In this document: one piece after another, positions 1-7,304 of the stretch
Layout of the letters: the number at the start of each line of letters is the position of its first letter
Position numbering within the stretch: the first letter of the stretch is position 1
From: an uncultured Clostridia bacterium
GTDB lineage: Bacteria; Bacillota; Clostridia; Oscillospirales; Oscillospiraceae
Reading direction: 5' to 3'
Length of the DNA stretch: 23,089 bases
Assembly: GCA_946184215.1 (NCBI GenBank)
Contig: CAMHER010000007.1
Location: 1-23,089 of the forward strand
Notes under the pieces: generated by a model
Told to the model about the DNA's origin: nothing
What the model saw: only the letters and a program-made list of their open reading frames with translations
The model's database searches: none
Program-made: the position numbers and the translations under genes

Positions 1-210
1 TCCTGCAAATACGGCGCGGCCTACGCCAGCGTCATGTGCGAGGCGCGCGCGGAGATCCTCGACGAGGGCGAGGAGAAGCTGCAGGCGCTGAAAATCCTGA
101 TGAAAACGCAGACCGGGCAGGACTTTTCGATCACGCCCGAGATGGCCCGGAGCGTGTGCGTGCTGCGCCTGAGAGCCGAAACACTCAGCGCCAAGGCGCG
201 CCGCGCCTAG
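1..210 (+). CDS. PNPOx/NimA-like flavin-binding protein, C-terminal fragment
   Basis: The window opens inside a reading frame (frame 1) that ends in TAG at 208-210 and gives 69 residues. They begin SCKYGAAYASVMCEARAEIL and continue through a helical segment (EGEEKLQALKILMKTQTG) to a strand (SVCVLRLRAETLSAK). This order of a Y-x-S-V strand, an 'EKxxALxxLM' helix and a final 'VxRLxxExLxGK'-like strand is the C-terminal half of the pyridoxamine 5'-phosphate oxidase fold of the NimA/nitroimidazole-resistance-like family. Those proteins are small FMN-binding proteins of poorly defined substrate. The N-terminal FMN-binding half lies outside the window, so flavin binding cannot be checked. The gene ends 45 bp before a strong bidirectional terminator and converges on the zinc-ribbon gene. 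I am fairly confident of the fold and less so of the subfamily. Confidence 0.6.
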   Translation, partial: SCKYGAAYASVMCEARAEILDEGEEKLQALKILMKTQTGQDFSITPEMARSVCVLRLRAETLSAKARRA

Positions 211-254
211 TTTTCAGTGTCCGGGGCCTCGTTTTCAGAAATCATAATAAAACA

Positions 255-292
255 CCGGGGCGGAAGGGTAAGCCTTCCGCCCCGGGTTTTTT
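255..292. terminator. Bidirectional intrinsic terminator
   Basis: A perfect 13-bp stem (255-267 with 273-285, 5-nt loop) is followed by a T-run at 286-292 and preceded by an A-rich stretch at 246-254. It therefore works for both converging genes: the NimA-like gene ending at 210 and the minus-strand gene whose stop codon abuts it at 291. Confidence 0.9.
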
Positions 293-1253
293 ACCAGTCG
301 CTGTCCCAGTCGGTCGAGCCGCTGTCCCAGTCGCTGTCCCAATCCCAGTCGCTGCCGGAATCCCAGTCGTCGTCATCGTCCCAGTCCCAGCTGCTGGAGG
401 AATCCCAGTCGTCGTCATAATCATAGTCGGAGTCGGAGCTGTCATAGTCGTCGTTGTAATAGTAATAATCACTCTCGGTAAAGTCGCTGACGCCGTAGTC
501 ATCCGAATAGGAATAGGAGGCGTAATAGTCCTCCGCGTTGTCCAGCAACTCGTCCGAGACACTGATGGGATACCAGCCGTCGTCGTCATAGAGATACCAG
601 TCGCTGTTCTGACTGTAATAGGTGTTCCCGCCGTAGTTGTAATAGCCGTTGGCGGGGCGGTGATGGTGCGGGAGCGCAACGTGAGCTACAGCCGCGCGGG
701 CGATCGTGATCGCCGCCGCGACGCCGATGATCACGCCGAGGATCGCGCGCTTTTTCTTCTCCTTGCGCTGCGCGTCAAAGCCATCGGCGCTGTTGTAGGG
801 ATTGCGCGTCTGGGCCTCGCTGCCGGGATAGCCCGATCTGCGCGCGTTTGCGACGCGGCTGCGCTGGTTCGTGGCCTCCTCCTTGAGCTTCTGGAAGATC
901 TCGTTTACGGCGTAGGCCTCGTCCGGGCCGCGGTAGCGCACGGAGCGGCTGCCGTCGGCCTTGTTTTTATAGACGACGAAGTTGCCGTCGCTGTCCTGAA
1001 AGATGCCGAAGGCCTTTGCCCCCGGATAGTCCAGACCGATGAAAAAGCGCATCTTCGCCAGCGGCAGCTCGTGCCGCTCGCAGAAGGCCGTCAGCTCGTC
1101 GATGGTTCGCGGCGTCTGCACGCGACGCCGGGCGGACGGCTCCGGCTCTGCCTGCGCGGCCGCGCCGCCCTGGGGGACGGGCGCGCCGCAGTTCTGGCAG
1201 TAAAAGCTGCCCGACGTGAGCTCCGATCCGCAATGTTCACAGTAGTTTGCCAT
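291..1253 (-). CDS. Zinc-ribbon membrane protein with Asp/Trp/Tyr-rich tail
   Basis: A protein of 320 residues. Residues 5-23 form a zinc ribbon (C5xxC8 ... C19xxC22). Residues about 48-125 are a small globular region containing MRFFIGLDYPGAKAFGIFQD. The basic patch KEKKKR (164-169) precedes one hydrophobic segment (about 170-190), so by the positive-inside rule the N-terminus should be cytoplasmic and the C-terminus outside. After an HHHRP turn, the last 120 residues are low complexity: first Tyr/Asn/Ser-rich, then repeated Asp-Trp and Asp-Ser units ending DWDSDW. The start is supported by AAGGAGG upstream (about 1259-1265). Zinc-ribbon/single-TM proteins are common in Clostridia and mostly uncharacterised. 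The tail could bind cations, wall polymer or positively charged partners, but that is inference. No enzyme motif is visible. Confidence 0.85.
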   Translation of the reverse strand: MANYCEHCGSELTSGSFYCQNCGAPVPQGGAAAQAEPEPSARRRVQTPRTIDELTAFCERHELPLAKMRFFIGLDYPGAKAFGIFQDSDGNFVVYKNKADGSRSVRYRGPDEAYAVNEIFQKLKEEATNQRSRVANARRSGYPGSEAQTRNPYNSADGFDAQRKEKKKRAILGVIIGVAAAITIARAAVAHVALPHHHRPANGYYNYGGNTYYSQNSDWYLYDDDGWYPISVSDELLDNAEDYYASYSYSDDYGVSDFTESDYYYYNDDYDSSDSDYDYDDDWDSSSSWDWDDDDDWDSGSDWDWDSDWDSGSTDWDSDW

Positions 1254-1289
1254 ATCACATCCTCCTTGCGGGAAGAGATTTCTGCTGCC

Positions 1290-1318
1290 AGTATATTCCT
1301 TCGTGCGGGGAAAAGCAA
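1290..1318 (-). promoter_or_regulatory. Promoter of the zinc-ribbon gene
   Basis: Read on the minus strand: TTGCTT (1313-1318), 17-bp spacer, TATACT (1290-1295). It lies 37 bp upstream of the start codon, between the TetR stop and the zinc-ribbon gene. A GC-rich hairpin at 1323-1346 (8-bp stem) overlaps the end of the TetR gene and may weakly separate the two transcripts, though it has no good T-run. Confidence 0.6.
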
Positions 1319-1344
1319 CCGCGAGGCGCGGGAAAAGGCGCGCC

Positions 1345-1947
1345 TCAGGTCAGATACGGCCCGACGCTTGCCAGGATCAGGGTCGCCGTCAGCTCGGAGA
1401 TGCTCTCCACGGTCAGATCGCGCCTGTCGTTGACCCATTCCTGAATCAGCCCGATGCAGCCGTTGATGATAAAGGCGTTATATATGCCGTAGCGCAGCTC
1501 GTCCGCGCCGGGGGCGATGATCTGCCAGAACAGGCGGCACTGGCTGTCCACGCGCTCCTTGACCCGGTCGACAAACTGCATGTCGCCGTGGGGGGAGAGC
1601 ATGATGCGGCAGAAGCTGCGGTTTTCGTCGAGAAAGGTGAAGATCGCGTGCAGGTAGGGCGATACCGCCGTGCCCCTGCCCGTAAGGGGCTCAGAGTCCG
1701 AAAAGGGCTTGCGTTCGGTCAGCGTTCGGTCAAACTGGACGAAGAACTCGTCCTCCATGGCGCGCAGCAGGTCGTAGATGTCCTGATAATGAAAATAGAA
1801 GGTGCCGCGGTTGACGTCCACCAGATCGGTCAGCTCCTTGACGGAGATCTCGTTGATCGGCTTTTCCTCCATCAGCCGCAGCAGCCCCTCGCGCAGACGG
1901 CGCTTGGTGTTGCGGACGCTGCGGTTTTCCTGCCCGGATTTGTTCAT
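1345..1947 (-). CDS. TetR/AcrR-family transcriptional regulator
   Basis: A 200-residue protein. The N-terminus carries the TetR helix-turn-helix: RNTKRRLREGLLRLMEEKPI, then EISVKELTDLVDVNRGTFYFHY (recognition helix 'VNRGTFYFHY'). The rest is an all-helical ligand/dimer domain. The frame is open further upstream, but the ATG at 1945-1947 is preferred because AAAGGAGG sits 8 nt before it and the extra residues are not TetR-like. It is divergent from the MMPL/GLUG operon and their promoters overlap, so it most likely represses that operon and itself. The ligand is unknown. The 'N-R-G-T-F-Y-x-H-Y' subgroup often controls transporters (family knowledge); the specific target here is inferred from position. 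Confidence 0.9.
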   Translation of the reverse strand: MNKSGQENRSVRNTKRRLREGLLRLMEEKPINEISVKELTDLVDVNRGTFYFHYQDIYDLLRAMEDEFFVQFDRTLTERKPFSDSEPLTGRGTAVSPYLHAIFTFLDENRSFCRIMLSPHGDMQFVDRVKERVDSQCRLFWQIIAPGADELRYGIYNAFIINGCIGLIQEWVNDRRDLTVESISELTATLILASVGPYLT

Positions 1948-2016
1948 GCGCCGCGCCTCCTTTGAACAGTTTTCAAAGAATTGTTGATTGTTCGTCACAT
2001 TCGCCGGAATCATCGG

Positions 2017-2044
2017 TTGACAGGGGCGAAGCGGAGATTATAAT
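2017..2044 (+). promoter_or_regulatory. Promoter of the MMPL-GLUG operon
   Basis: TTGACA (2017-2022), 16-bp spacer, TATAAT (2039-2044): both hexamers are consensus. Transcription should start near 2051. The -10 box lies 3 bp from the -10 box of the opposite promoter, so the two cannot be occupied together. The centre is an imperfect palindrome (TTATA, 7 nt, TATAA at 2038-2054), a candidate TetR operator. Confidence 0.85.
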
Positions 2045-2047
2045 TGA

Positions 2048-2076
2048 ACTATAAATGAATTTTCAACACTTGTCAA
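2048..2076 (-). promoter_or_regulatory. Promoter of the tetR gene
   Basis: Minus strand: TTGACA (2071-2076), 17-bp spacer, TATAGT (2048-2053). The expected start near 2041 gives a leader of about 94 nt before the tetR start codon at 1947. It is interleaved with the forward promoter at 2017-2044. Confidence 0.75.
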
Positions 2077-2090
2077 GAAAGGGCGAAGGC

Positions 2091-4379
2091 GTGAGAGACA
2101 CGAACAGACGGGATATCATGCATGACGTTGCCGCGGCCATTGTGAAATGGCGGGGGCTTTTCATGCTGCTGTTTCTTGTCGCCGCGGTCTACTGCGCGCT
2201 GTCTCTCGGCCGTGTGCGGGTCAATTCGGATCTGACCTTTTTCCTCTCCGGCGATACCGAGACCCGCCGCGGCATCACGATCATGGAGGACAATTTTGTC
2301 ACCTACGCCTCCGAGGACGTGATGGTGGCCAACCTGACCTATGAGCGGGCGGAGGAGCTTGCGGAGACCATCCGCGGCTTTGACCACGTTTTTTCCGTGA
2401 GCTTCGACGGCACCGAGGCGCACTATACCAGCTCCGCCGCGCTCCTTTCCATCGCCTTTGACGGCGTCGACGGGGACGGCGGCGTGGACGCGGCCAAGGA
2501 GCAGATCCGCATGCTGCTCGCGCCCTATGACAGCTATACCTATTCGATGGACATCAAGAACTATTCCAGGCAGCTTGCCGGCGAGATGGTGGGCGTTATC
2601 GCGATTGCCGCGGCGGTGATCGTGGTGATTTTGCTCTTCACCTCGCGCAGCTATTTCGAGGTCGTGATCTTCCTGATCGTGTTTGTGTTCGCCGCGCTGT
2701 TGAACATGGGCACCAACTTCTGGCTGGGGGAGATCTCGATGATCACCCATTCCATTGCCATCATCCTGCAGCTGGCGCTGGCGATCGACTATGCCATCAT
2801 CTTCTCCCACCGCTATCAGGACGAGTGCGAGCGCTTCGAGAGCGCAAAAGCCGCGCTGACCGAGGCCCTCGCCAAGTCCATCGTGGAGATCAGCTCCTCG
2901 AGCCTGACGACGATCTCGGGCCTTGTTGCGTTGATGCTGATGGAGTTCCGGCTGGGCTACGATCTGGGCGTGGTGCTGGCCAAGAGCATCGTCTGCAGCC
3001 TGCTGACGGTGTTTTTGCTGATGCCGGGGCTGATAATGCTGTTCCCGAAGGCGATCCGCCGCACGGCCCACCGCAGCCTGATCCCGGATATCACGCCCTG
3101 GGGCCGCTTTCTCATGCGCTCGGGGTACTGCTTCGTCTGGATCTTTCTGCTGCTGCTGCCCGCGGCCTTTTACGGCGCGCGGCATGTGAACTACGCCTTT
3201 GCCGACAGCTCGGTGACGGAGCTGGTCTATTCCGAATCCCGCGCGGCCATGCGCAAGATCGAGAGCACCTTCGCCCGCTCCACCAGCGTGGTCCTGCTCC
3301 TCCCGGCGGAGGATCTGGAGGCGGAAAAAGCCATCCTGCGCGAGGTCGAGGCGCTCCCGCCGGTCAAAAGCGCCATGGGCCTTGCCAATATCGCCGTCGG
3401 TGACGGCCGCGTGCTGGGCGACCGGTTTTCCTCCCGTGAGTTTGCCGAGCTGATGGATCTGGGCCAGGAGGAGGCCGACCTGCTCTTCCAGGCCTACGGC
3501 GTGCGGCATGAGGAATACCAGGCCCTCTTCGGCAGCCGCGAGAGCTACCGCGTGCCGCTTGTGGACCTGGCGGACTTCCTGTTTGAACTGATCGACCACG
3601 GCGTGTTCACGCCGGATGCCGGGCAGGCCGGGGAGCTCGACGAGCTGCGGGGCATGCTCGCCTTTGCCCAGGATCAGCTGCGGGGCAAGGACTATAACCG
3701 CCTGCTCCTCTCCGTGGACCTGCCGGTGGAGGGCGAAGAGAGCCGCGCCTTTGTCGAAACGCTGCGCGCCATCGCCGCGCCGTACTATCCCGGCGGCGAG
3801 GTGCTGATCGTCGGCGACATCACCAGCGCCCGGGATCTGGGCGACTCCTATACCGGCGACTCGCTGCTGATCAGTCTGCTGACCATCGGCTTTGTGTTCG
3901 TGATCCTGCTTGTCACCTTCCGCACGGTGGTCGGGGCGATGATCCTGGTTTTCGTCATCCAGGGCAGCATCTGGATCAACTTCTCCTTCCCCTATCTCCA
4001 GCATGTCAGCCCCTCGTTCGTGACAAACATGATCGTATCGGCCATCCAGATGGGCGCCACGATCGACTACGCCATTGTGCTGATGAACCGCTATCAGTCC
4101 CTGCGCGCCGGTCTGCCGATCCGAGAGGCGATGGCGCGCGCTGTGAAGGAGAGCTTTGCCACCGTGCTGACCTCCGGGTCGATCATGACGATCGCGGGCG
4201 TGCTCATCGGCGTGCGCGTCAGCGACGTGTATGTCAGCCACATCGGGCTTGCCGTCGGCCGCGGCGCCCTCTGCTCGGTGATCCTGGTGCTGAGCGTGCT
4301 GCCACAGCTGCTGGTGCTGCTGGACAGAGCGGTGGAAAAAACGCGTTTTCGCCTGAGCCTGCAGGAGGAAGAAACATGA
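2091..4379 (+). CDS. MMPL/RND-superfamily membrane transporter
   Basis: An integral membrane transporter with the duplicated RND layout. TM1 (VKWRGLFMLLFLVAAVYCAL) is followed by an extracytoplasmic loop of about 110 residues and five clustered TM segments, then the same pattern again. Both central helices carry the Asp-Tyr pair (AIDYAIIFSHRY and TIDYAIVLMNRY; D233/Y234 and D659/Y660 counted from the GTG). In MmpL-type proteins these residues form the proton relay. It is expected to export lipids or other hydrophobic molecules using the proton gradient; the substrate is unknown. Start: an ATG at 2055 would fall about 4 nt from the predicted transcription start, whereas the GTG at 2091 has AAAGGG 7 nt upstream; an ATG at 2118 is also possible. 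The stop overlaps the next start (ATGA), so the two are translationally coupled. Confidence 0.9.
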   Translation: MRDTNRRDIMHDVAAAIVKWRGLFMLLFLVAAVYCALSLGRVRVNSDLTFFLSGDTETRRGITIMEDNFVTYASEDVMVANLTYERAEELAETIRGFDHVFSVSFDGTEAHYTSSAALLSIAFDGVDGDGGVDAAKEQIRMLLAPYDSYTYSMDIKNYSRQLAGEMVGVIAIAAAVIVVILLFTSRSYFEVVIFLIVFVFAALLNMGTNFWLGEISMITHSIAIILQLALAIDYAIIFSHRYQDECERFESAKAALTEALAKSIVEISSSSLTTISGLVALMLMEFRLGYDLGVVLAKSIVCSLLTVFLLMPGLIMLFPKAIRRTAHRSLIPDITPWGRFLMRSGYCFVWIFLLLLPAAFYGARHVNYAFADSSVTELVYSESRAAMRKIESTFARSTSVVLLLPAEDLEAEKAILREVEALPPVKSAMGLANIAVGDGRVLGDRFSSREFAELMDLGQEEADLLFQAYGVRHEEYQALFGSRESYRVPLVDLADFLFELIDHGVFTPDAGQAGELDELRGMLAFAQDQLRGKDYNRLLLSVDLPVEGEESRAFVETLRAIAAPYYPGGEVLIVGDITSARDLGDSYTGDSLLISLLTIGFVFVILLVTFRTVVGAMILVFVIQGSIWINFSFPYLQHVSPSFVTNMIVSAIQMGATIDYAIVLMNRYQSLRAGLPIREAMARAVKESFATVLTSGSIMTIAGVLIGVRVSDVYVSHIGLAVGRGALCSVILVLSVLPQLLVLLDRAVEKTRFRLSLQEEET

Positions 4380-7039
4380 AACGGATACTCTGCGCGCTGT
4401 TATCCATGCTGCTGCTCTTCCCGCTCTCGCCCGCGGTCCTGGCTGCGGAGGAGGCGGCGGGGGAAGCGGAAATCAAGGAAAAGACGATATCTACCGCCCG
4501 CCAGCTTGCCCATTTCACACGCTCCTGCTCGCGCGAGAGCTATTCGCGCGGCGTGCGCTTTGTCCTCACGACCGACATCGACCTTTCCGAAAGCGGCGTC
4601 GAGATCGAAAGCGCGGGCTATTTCGTCGGGGAATTCGACGGCGGCGGTCATACGATCCGCGGCCTCGCGATCACGGCGGCGGGCTCACGGCTCGGCCTGT
4701 TCCGACAGATCGGGCCGGAGGGCAGCGTACACGATCTGAACGTTGAGGGCAGCGTGCTGCCCACCGGCACCCAGGGCGAGATCGGCGGCCTTGCCGGCTT
4801 TAACGAGGGTACGATCCGCAGCTGCAGCTTTGCCGGCGAGCTGCGCGGCGTGCAGGACGTCGGCGGCGTGGCCGGGAAAAACACCGGCACGGTGACAAGC
4901 TGCCGCTTTGAAGGCTCCGTCGCCGGCGAGCACCAGGTCGGCGGCATTGCGGGGACGAACACGGGTGTTGTGTTCAACTGTGAAAACGAAGGCGACGTCA
5001 ACACCGTGGCGATCACGCCCAGCGGCGAGCGCCGTTTTGATCTCTCCTCCTTCTCCCAGGAGGATTTCGTGGACATCGGCAACATCGGCGGCATCGCGGG
5101 CGAAAACACCGGCACGGTCCGCTTCTGCCGCTCCTCGGGCGGCGTCGGCTATTCCTATACCGGCTACAATGTGGGCGGCATCGCGGGGAAAAACAGCGGC
5201 TTTGTGGACAACTGCCGCTTTAGCGGCGCCGTCGAGGGACGGCGCGACGTGGGCGGCATCGTGGGGCAGAGCGTCCCCTACGCCGCGTGGGAGCTGTCGG
5301 AGGGCAAGCTGCAGGACCTCTCCCGGGCGATCACGGCCATGAACGGGATGCTCTACGCCGCCTCGCAGAAGCTCAGCGGCGCCAGCGAGAGCGTCCGGAG
5401 CTCGCTGCAGGCCATGAGCGGATCCAGCACCCAGGCCATGGGCGCGATCACAACGCTGCTCAATGCTGCCGCCGGACAGACGGCCCACTATCTCGAGGGC
5501 GTCTCCGTGGATCCGGAGAGCGGCGCCATCACGCTGCCGAGCGCGAACTACGCCGCCGCCGACACCTCGGCGCTGACAGCGTCGCTGAACAGCCTCTTTG
5601 CCCAGTCCGCCGCGCTGAGCGGCGCCATGGACGGCGTCGTGGGCGGCACGGCGGAGGATCTCAAGGGGATCTTCGGCCAGATGAGCTATATCTTCAACCT
5701 GGTTAACGCCCTGATGGGAGAGGTGGGCCAGGGAGATCTGATCTCCTCGCGGGATCTGTCCCTGGAGGAAGCCTACGACCATGACGAGGGCGCCGTCGCG
5801 CGAAGTGAAAACCGCGGCAGTGTCCGCGGCGAGGCCAATGTGGGCGGCGTGGTCGGGACGGTGGCCTTCGAGCTGTCCTTCGACAGCGAGGACACCCTCG
5901 GCGCGTCGAACTATCTGCCGACGCGCGCCGAACAGCTCCTGTTCGCCGTCGTGCGCGGCTGTGAAAACCGCGGCGCGGTCCGCAGCCGCGGCAGCTGCGC
6001 CGGCGGCATCGCGGGCCGCATGGATATCGGCGCGATCGTGGACTGCGTCAGCGCGGCCTCGGCCGCGTCTCAAAGCGGCGATTATGTGGGCGGCATCGCC
6101 GGCGTCAGCCAGGGCTCCGTCGCGCGCTGCTGGGCACGCAGCGAACTGGAGGGCGGCAAGTATATCGGCGGCATCGCGGGCAGCGGCAAAACCCTGACGG
6201 ACTGCCGCGCCTGGACGCATATTTCCCGCGGCGCGGAATACTGCGGCGCGGTGGCCGGCTGGGCGGAAGGAGAGGTGAGCGGCAACCTGTATGCCGACAC
6301 CCGGCCCGACGGCGTGGACGGCATCAGCCGCCTTGCACAGGCCGAGCCGGTCAGCCTTGAAGAGCTGCTGGCGCTGGAGGGAGCGCCGGAGGACTTTGAG
6401 AGCGTGACCGTGCGCTTCCTGGTGGAGGACGAGACGGTGAAAACCCTGACGCTTCCCTTCGGAGGAGAGGTCAAGACGCTGCCGGAGGTGGAAAACAGCG
6501 GCAGTGCCTACTGGGTCTGGGATCCCTTCGACCGCGCTCATATCTACGCCGACACCGACGTGACCGGCCGCTATCTGGCCCCGGAGCGTACCCTCTCCTC
6601 CAGCGAGGAATTTCCGCTCTTCCTGGTGGAGGGCGAATTCTACGAGGGCCAGAGTCTGGACGTGCAGCCCTTCGCCGCAGAGCTGGACGGTGTCGAGCGG
6701 GAGGGATATACCCTCAGCGTGGACGGCTTTGAGGGAACGCTGACGGTCCGTATGCGCAGCGAGGACGGGGCGAGGATCTGCATCCGGAGCGCCGACGGCG
6801 GCTTTGCCGGGACGGACACGGAATGGGACGGACGCTATCTGGTCTTTGCACTGAAAAACGGCGGATCCTTCCTTACGGTGCCGGAAAGCCGGCGACCGGA
6901 CAGCCTCCTTTATGCCGCGCTGGGCGGCGCGGCGCTGCTGGCGCTGCTTTTATCGGCGCGCGCGCTGAGACGGCGGCATAAAAACCGCCGCCGAACTGCC
7001 GCGGACAGCGAAGCAGACGCGCCGGAAGAAACAAAGTGA
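4376..7039 (+). CDS. Exported, membrane-anchored GLUG-repeat protein
   Basis: A protein of 887 residues with a signal peptide (MKRILCALLSMLLLFPLSPAVLA|AEE). It carries about eleven GLUG-like repeats of the form [VI]GG[IV]AGxNxGxVxxCxxxG. They lie in two blocks, about residues 100-300 and 470-640, split by a helical, Ala/Ser/Leu-rich insert (about 302-455, no repeats). After a mixed beta region, a C-terminal TM helix (about 845-862) and a basic tail (RRRHKNRRR) anchor it with the bulk outside. GLUG repeats form right-handed beta-helices in surface proteins (family knowledge). Overlap with the transporter stop by ATGA implies coupled synthesis and probably a shared task, such as delivering or holding an exported substrate outside the membrane. 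That function is inference; no catalytic motif is visible. Confidence 0.85.
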   Translation: MKRILCALLSMLLLFPLSPAVLAAEEAAGEAEIKEKTISTARQLAHFTRSCSRESYSRGVRFVLTTDIDLSESGVEIESAGYFVGEFDGGGHTIRGLAITAAGSRLGLFRQIGPEGSVHDLNVEGSVLPTGTQGEIGGLAGFNEGTIRSCSFAGELRGVQDVGGVAGKNTGTVTSCRFEGSVAGEHQVGGIAGTNTGVVFNCENEGDVNTVAITPSGERRFDLSSFSQEDFVDIGNIGGIAGENTGTVRFCRSSGGVGYSYTGYNVGGIAGKNSGFVDNCRFSGAVEGRRDVGGIVGQSVPYAAWELSEGKLQDLSRAITAMNGMLYAASQKLSGASESVRSSLQAMSGSSTQAMGAITTLLNAAAGQTAHYLEGVSVDPESGAITLPSANYAAADTSALTASLNSLFAQSAALSGAMDGVVGGTAEDLKGIFGQMSYIFNLVNALMGEVGQGDLISSRDLSLEEAYDHDEGAVARSENRGSVRGEANVGGVVGTVAFELSFDSEDTLGASNYLPTRAEQLLFAVVRGCENRGAVRSRGSCAGGIAGRMDIGAIVDCVSAASAASQSGDYVGGIAGVSQGSVARCWARSELEGGKYIGGIAGSGKTLTDCRAWTHISRGAEYCGAVAGWAEGEVSGNLYADTRPDGVDGISRLAQAEPVSLEELLALEGAPEDFESVTVRFLVEDETVKTLTLPFGGEVKTLPEVENSGSAYWVWDPFDRAHIYADTDVTGRYLAPERTLSSSEEFPLFLVEGEFYEGQSLDVQPFAAELDGVEREGYTLSVDGFEGTLTVRMRSEDGARICIRSADGGFAGTDTEWDGRYLVFALKNGGSFLTVPESRRPDSLLYAALGGAALLALLLSARALRRRHKNRRRTAADSEADAPEETK

Positions 7040-7045
7040 CCGAAA

Positions 7046-7080
7046 AAAAGAGGGAAAGCAACGGCTGCTTTCCCTCTTTT
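7046..7080 (+). terminator. Terminator of the MMPL-GLUG operon
   Basis: A perfect 15-bp stem (7046-7060 with 7066-7080, 5-nt loop) ends in a T-run at 7077-7081, 7 bp after the stop codon. Confidence 0.9.
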
Positions 7081-7101
7081 TCACAAAAAAACAAAAAGGC
7101 G

Positions 7102-7130
7102 TTGACTTTAGCACCACATAGTGCTAAAGT
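7102..7130 (+). promoter_or_regulatory. Importer promoter with embedded palindromic operator
   Basis: TTGACT (7102-7107), 17-bp spacer, TAAAGT (7125-7130). A perfect 10-bp inverted repeat, ACTTTAGCAC (7105-7114), 6-nt spacer, GTGCTAAAGT (7121-7130), covers the space between both hexamers and part of each. A bound dimer would block RNA polymerase, so this is probably a repressor operator. No regulator gene for it is adjacent and I do not recognise the motif. It resembles CIRCE half-sites but the spacing is wrong. Confidence 0.75.
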
Positions 7131-7158
7131 AGGGCCATCTTCCACGGAGGGTTTTGCG

Positions 7159-7218
7159 ATGAAGCTCGTTCGCTTTTCTTTTGCATACCGCTATTACCGC
7201 TATTTCAACAGGAAATAG
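7159..7218 (+). CDS. Tyr/Phe-rich leader peptide of the importer operon
   Basis: A 19-residue ORF, MKLVRFSFAYRYYRYFNRK, with a strong ribosome binding site (CGGAGGG at about 7145-7151, 7 nt before ATG). Four of 19 residues are Tyr (codons at 7186, 7192, 7195, 7201) and three are Phe; four are Arg. The Tyr codons are concentrated just before the stop (TAG 7216-7218). It sits about 20 nt after the predicted transcription start and upstream of mutually exclusive hairpins. Composition and position match ribosome-mediated attenuation leaders such as those of trp and phe operons (established principle). The sensed amino acid is inferred as Tyr, perhaps with Phe; Arg is an alternative. Confidence 0.8.
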   Translation: MKLVRFSFAYRYYRYFNRK

Positions 7219-7220
7219 GG

Positions 7221-7304
7221 GTCGTTTGTGCTGCAAAGGGAACGTCGCTGATCACAAAGAAAGCTGACAGGGGCCGCACAGATGACTGTGCGGCTCTCTT
7301 TTTT
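7221..7304 (+). promoter_or_regulatory. Transcription attenuator with alternative antiterminator
   Basis: Two exclusive structures are visible. The terminator is 7273-7281 paired with 7286-7294 plus T-run. The antiterminator is 7221-7234 paired with 7273-7286: 13 of 14 positions pair, including two G-U, with one mismatch at 7232/7275; it consumes the whole left arm of the terminator. The antiterminator's 5' strand starts 3 nt after the leader stop codon. A ribosome that reaches the stop would cover it and let the terminator form; a ribosome stalled on the Tyr codons at 7186-7203 would leave it free. Confidence 0.75.
7273..7304 (+). terminator. Attenuator terminator hairpin
   Basis: GCCGCACAG (7273-7281), ATGA loop, CTGTGCGGC (7286-7294), then TCTCTTTTTT. 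A perfect 9-bp stem, extendable by G-U/G-C pairs. It lies between the leader peptide and the first transporter gene, so it regulates entry into the operon rather than ending a gene. Confidence 0.85.

Noticed and set aside
36..1433. 465-codon plus-strand frame at the window start
   Set aside because: It crosses a strong terminator and two minus-strand genes, and its Val/Ile-rich part is the complement of the Asp/Trp repeats.
2073..4241. 722-codon minus-strand frame opposite the MMPL gene
   Set aside because: Antisense shadow rich in His, Gln, Asp and Arg, while the plus strand has TM segments and DY motifs of a real transporter.
4685..6541. 618-codon minus-strand frame opposite the GLUG gene
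   Set aside because: It runs antisense to the repeated VGGIAG motifs and shows only repetitive composition without a start signal.
7105..7130. CIRCE (HrcA) operator
   Set aside because: CIRCE is TTAGCACTC-N9-GAGTGCTAA. Here the TTAGCAC and GTGCTAA half-sites are separated by only 6 nt, and no chaperone gene follows.
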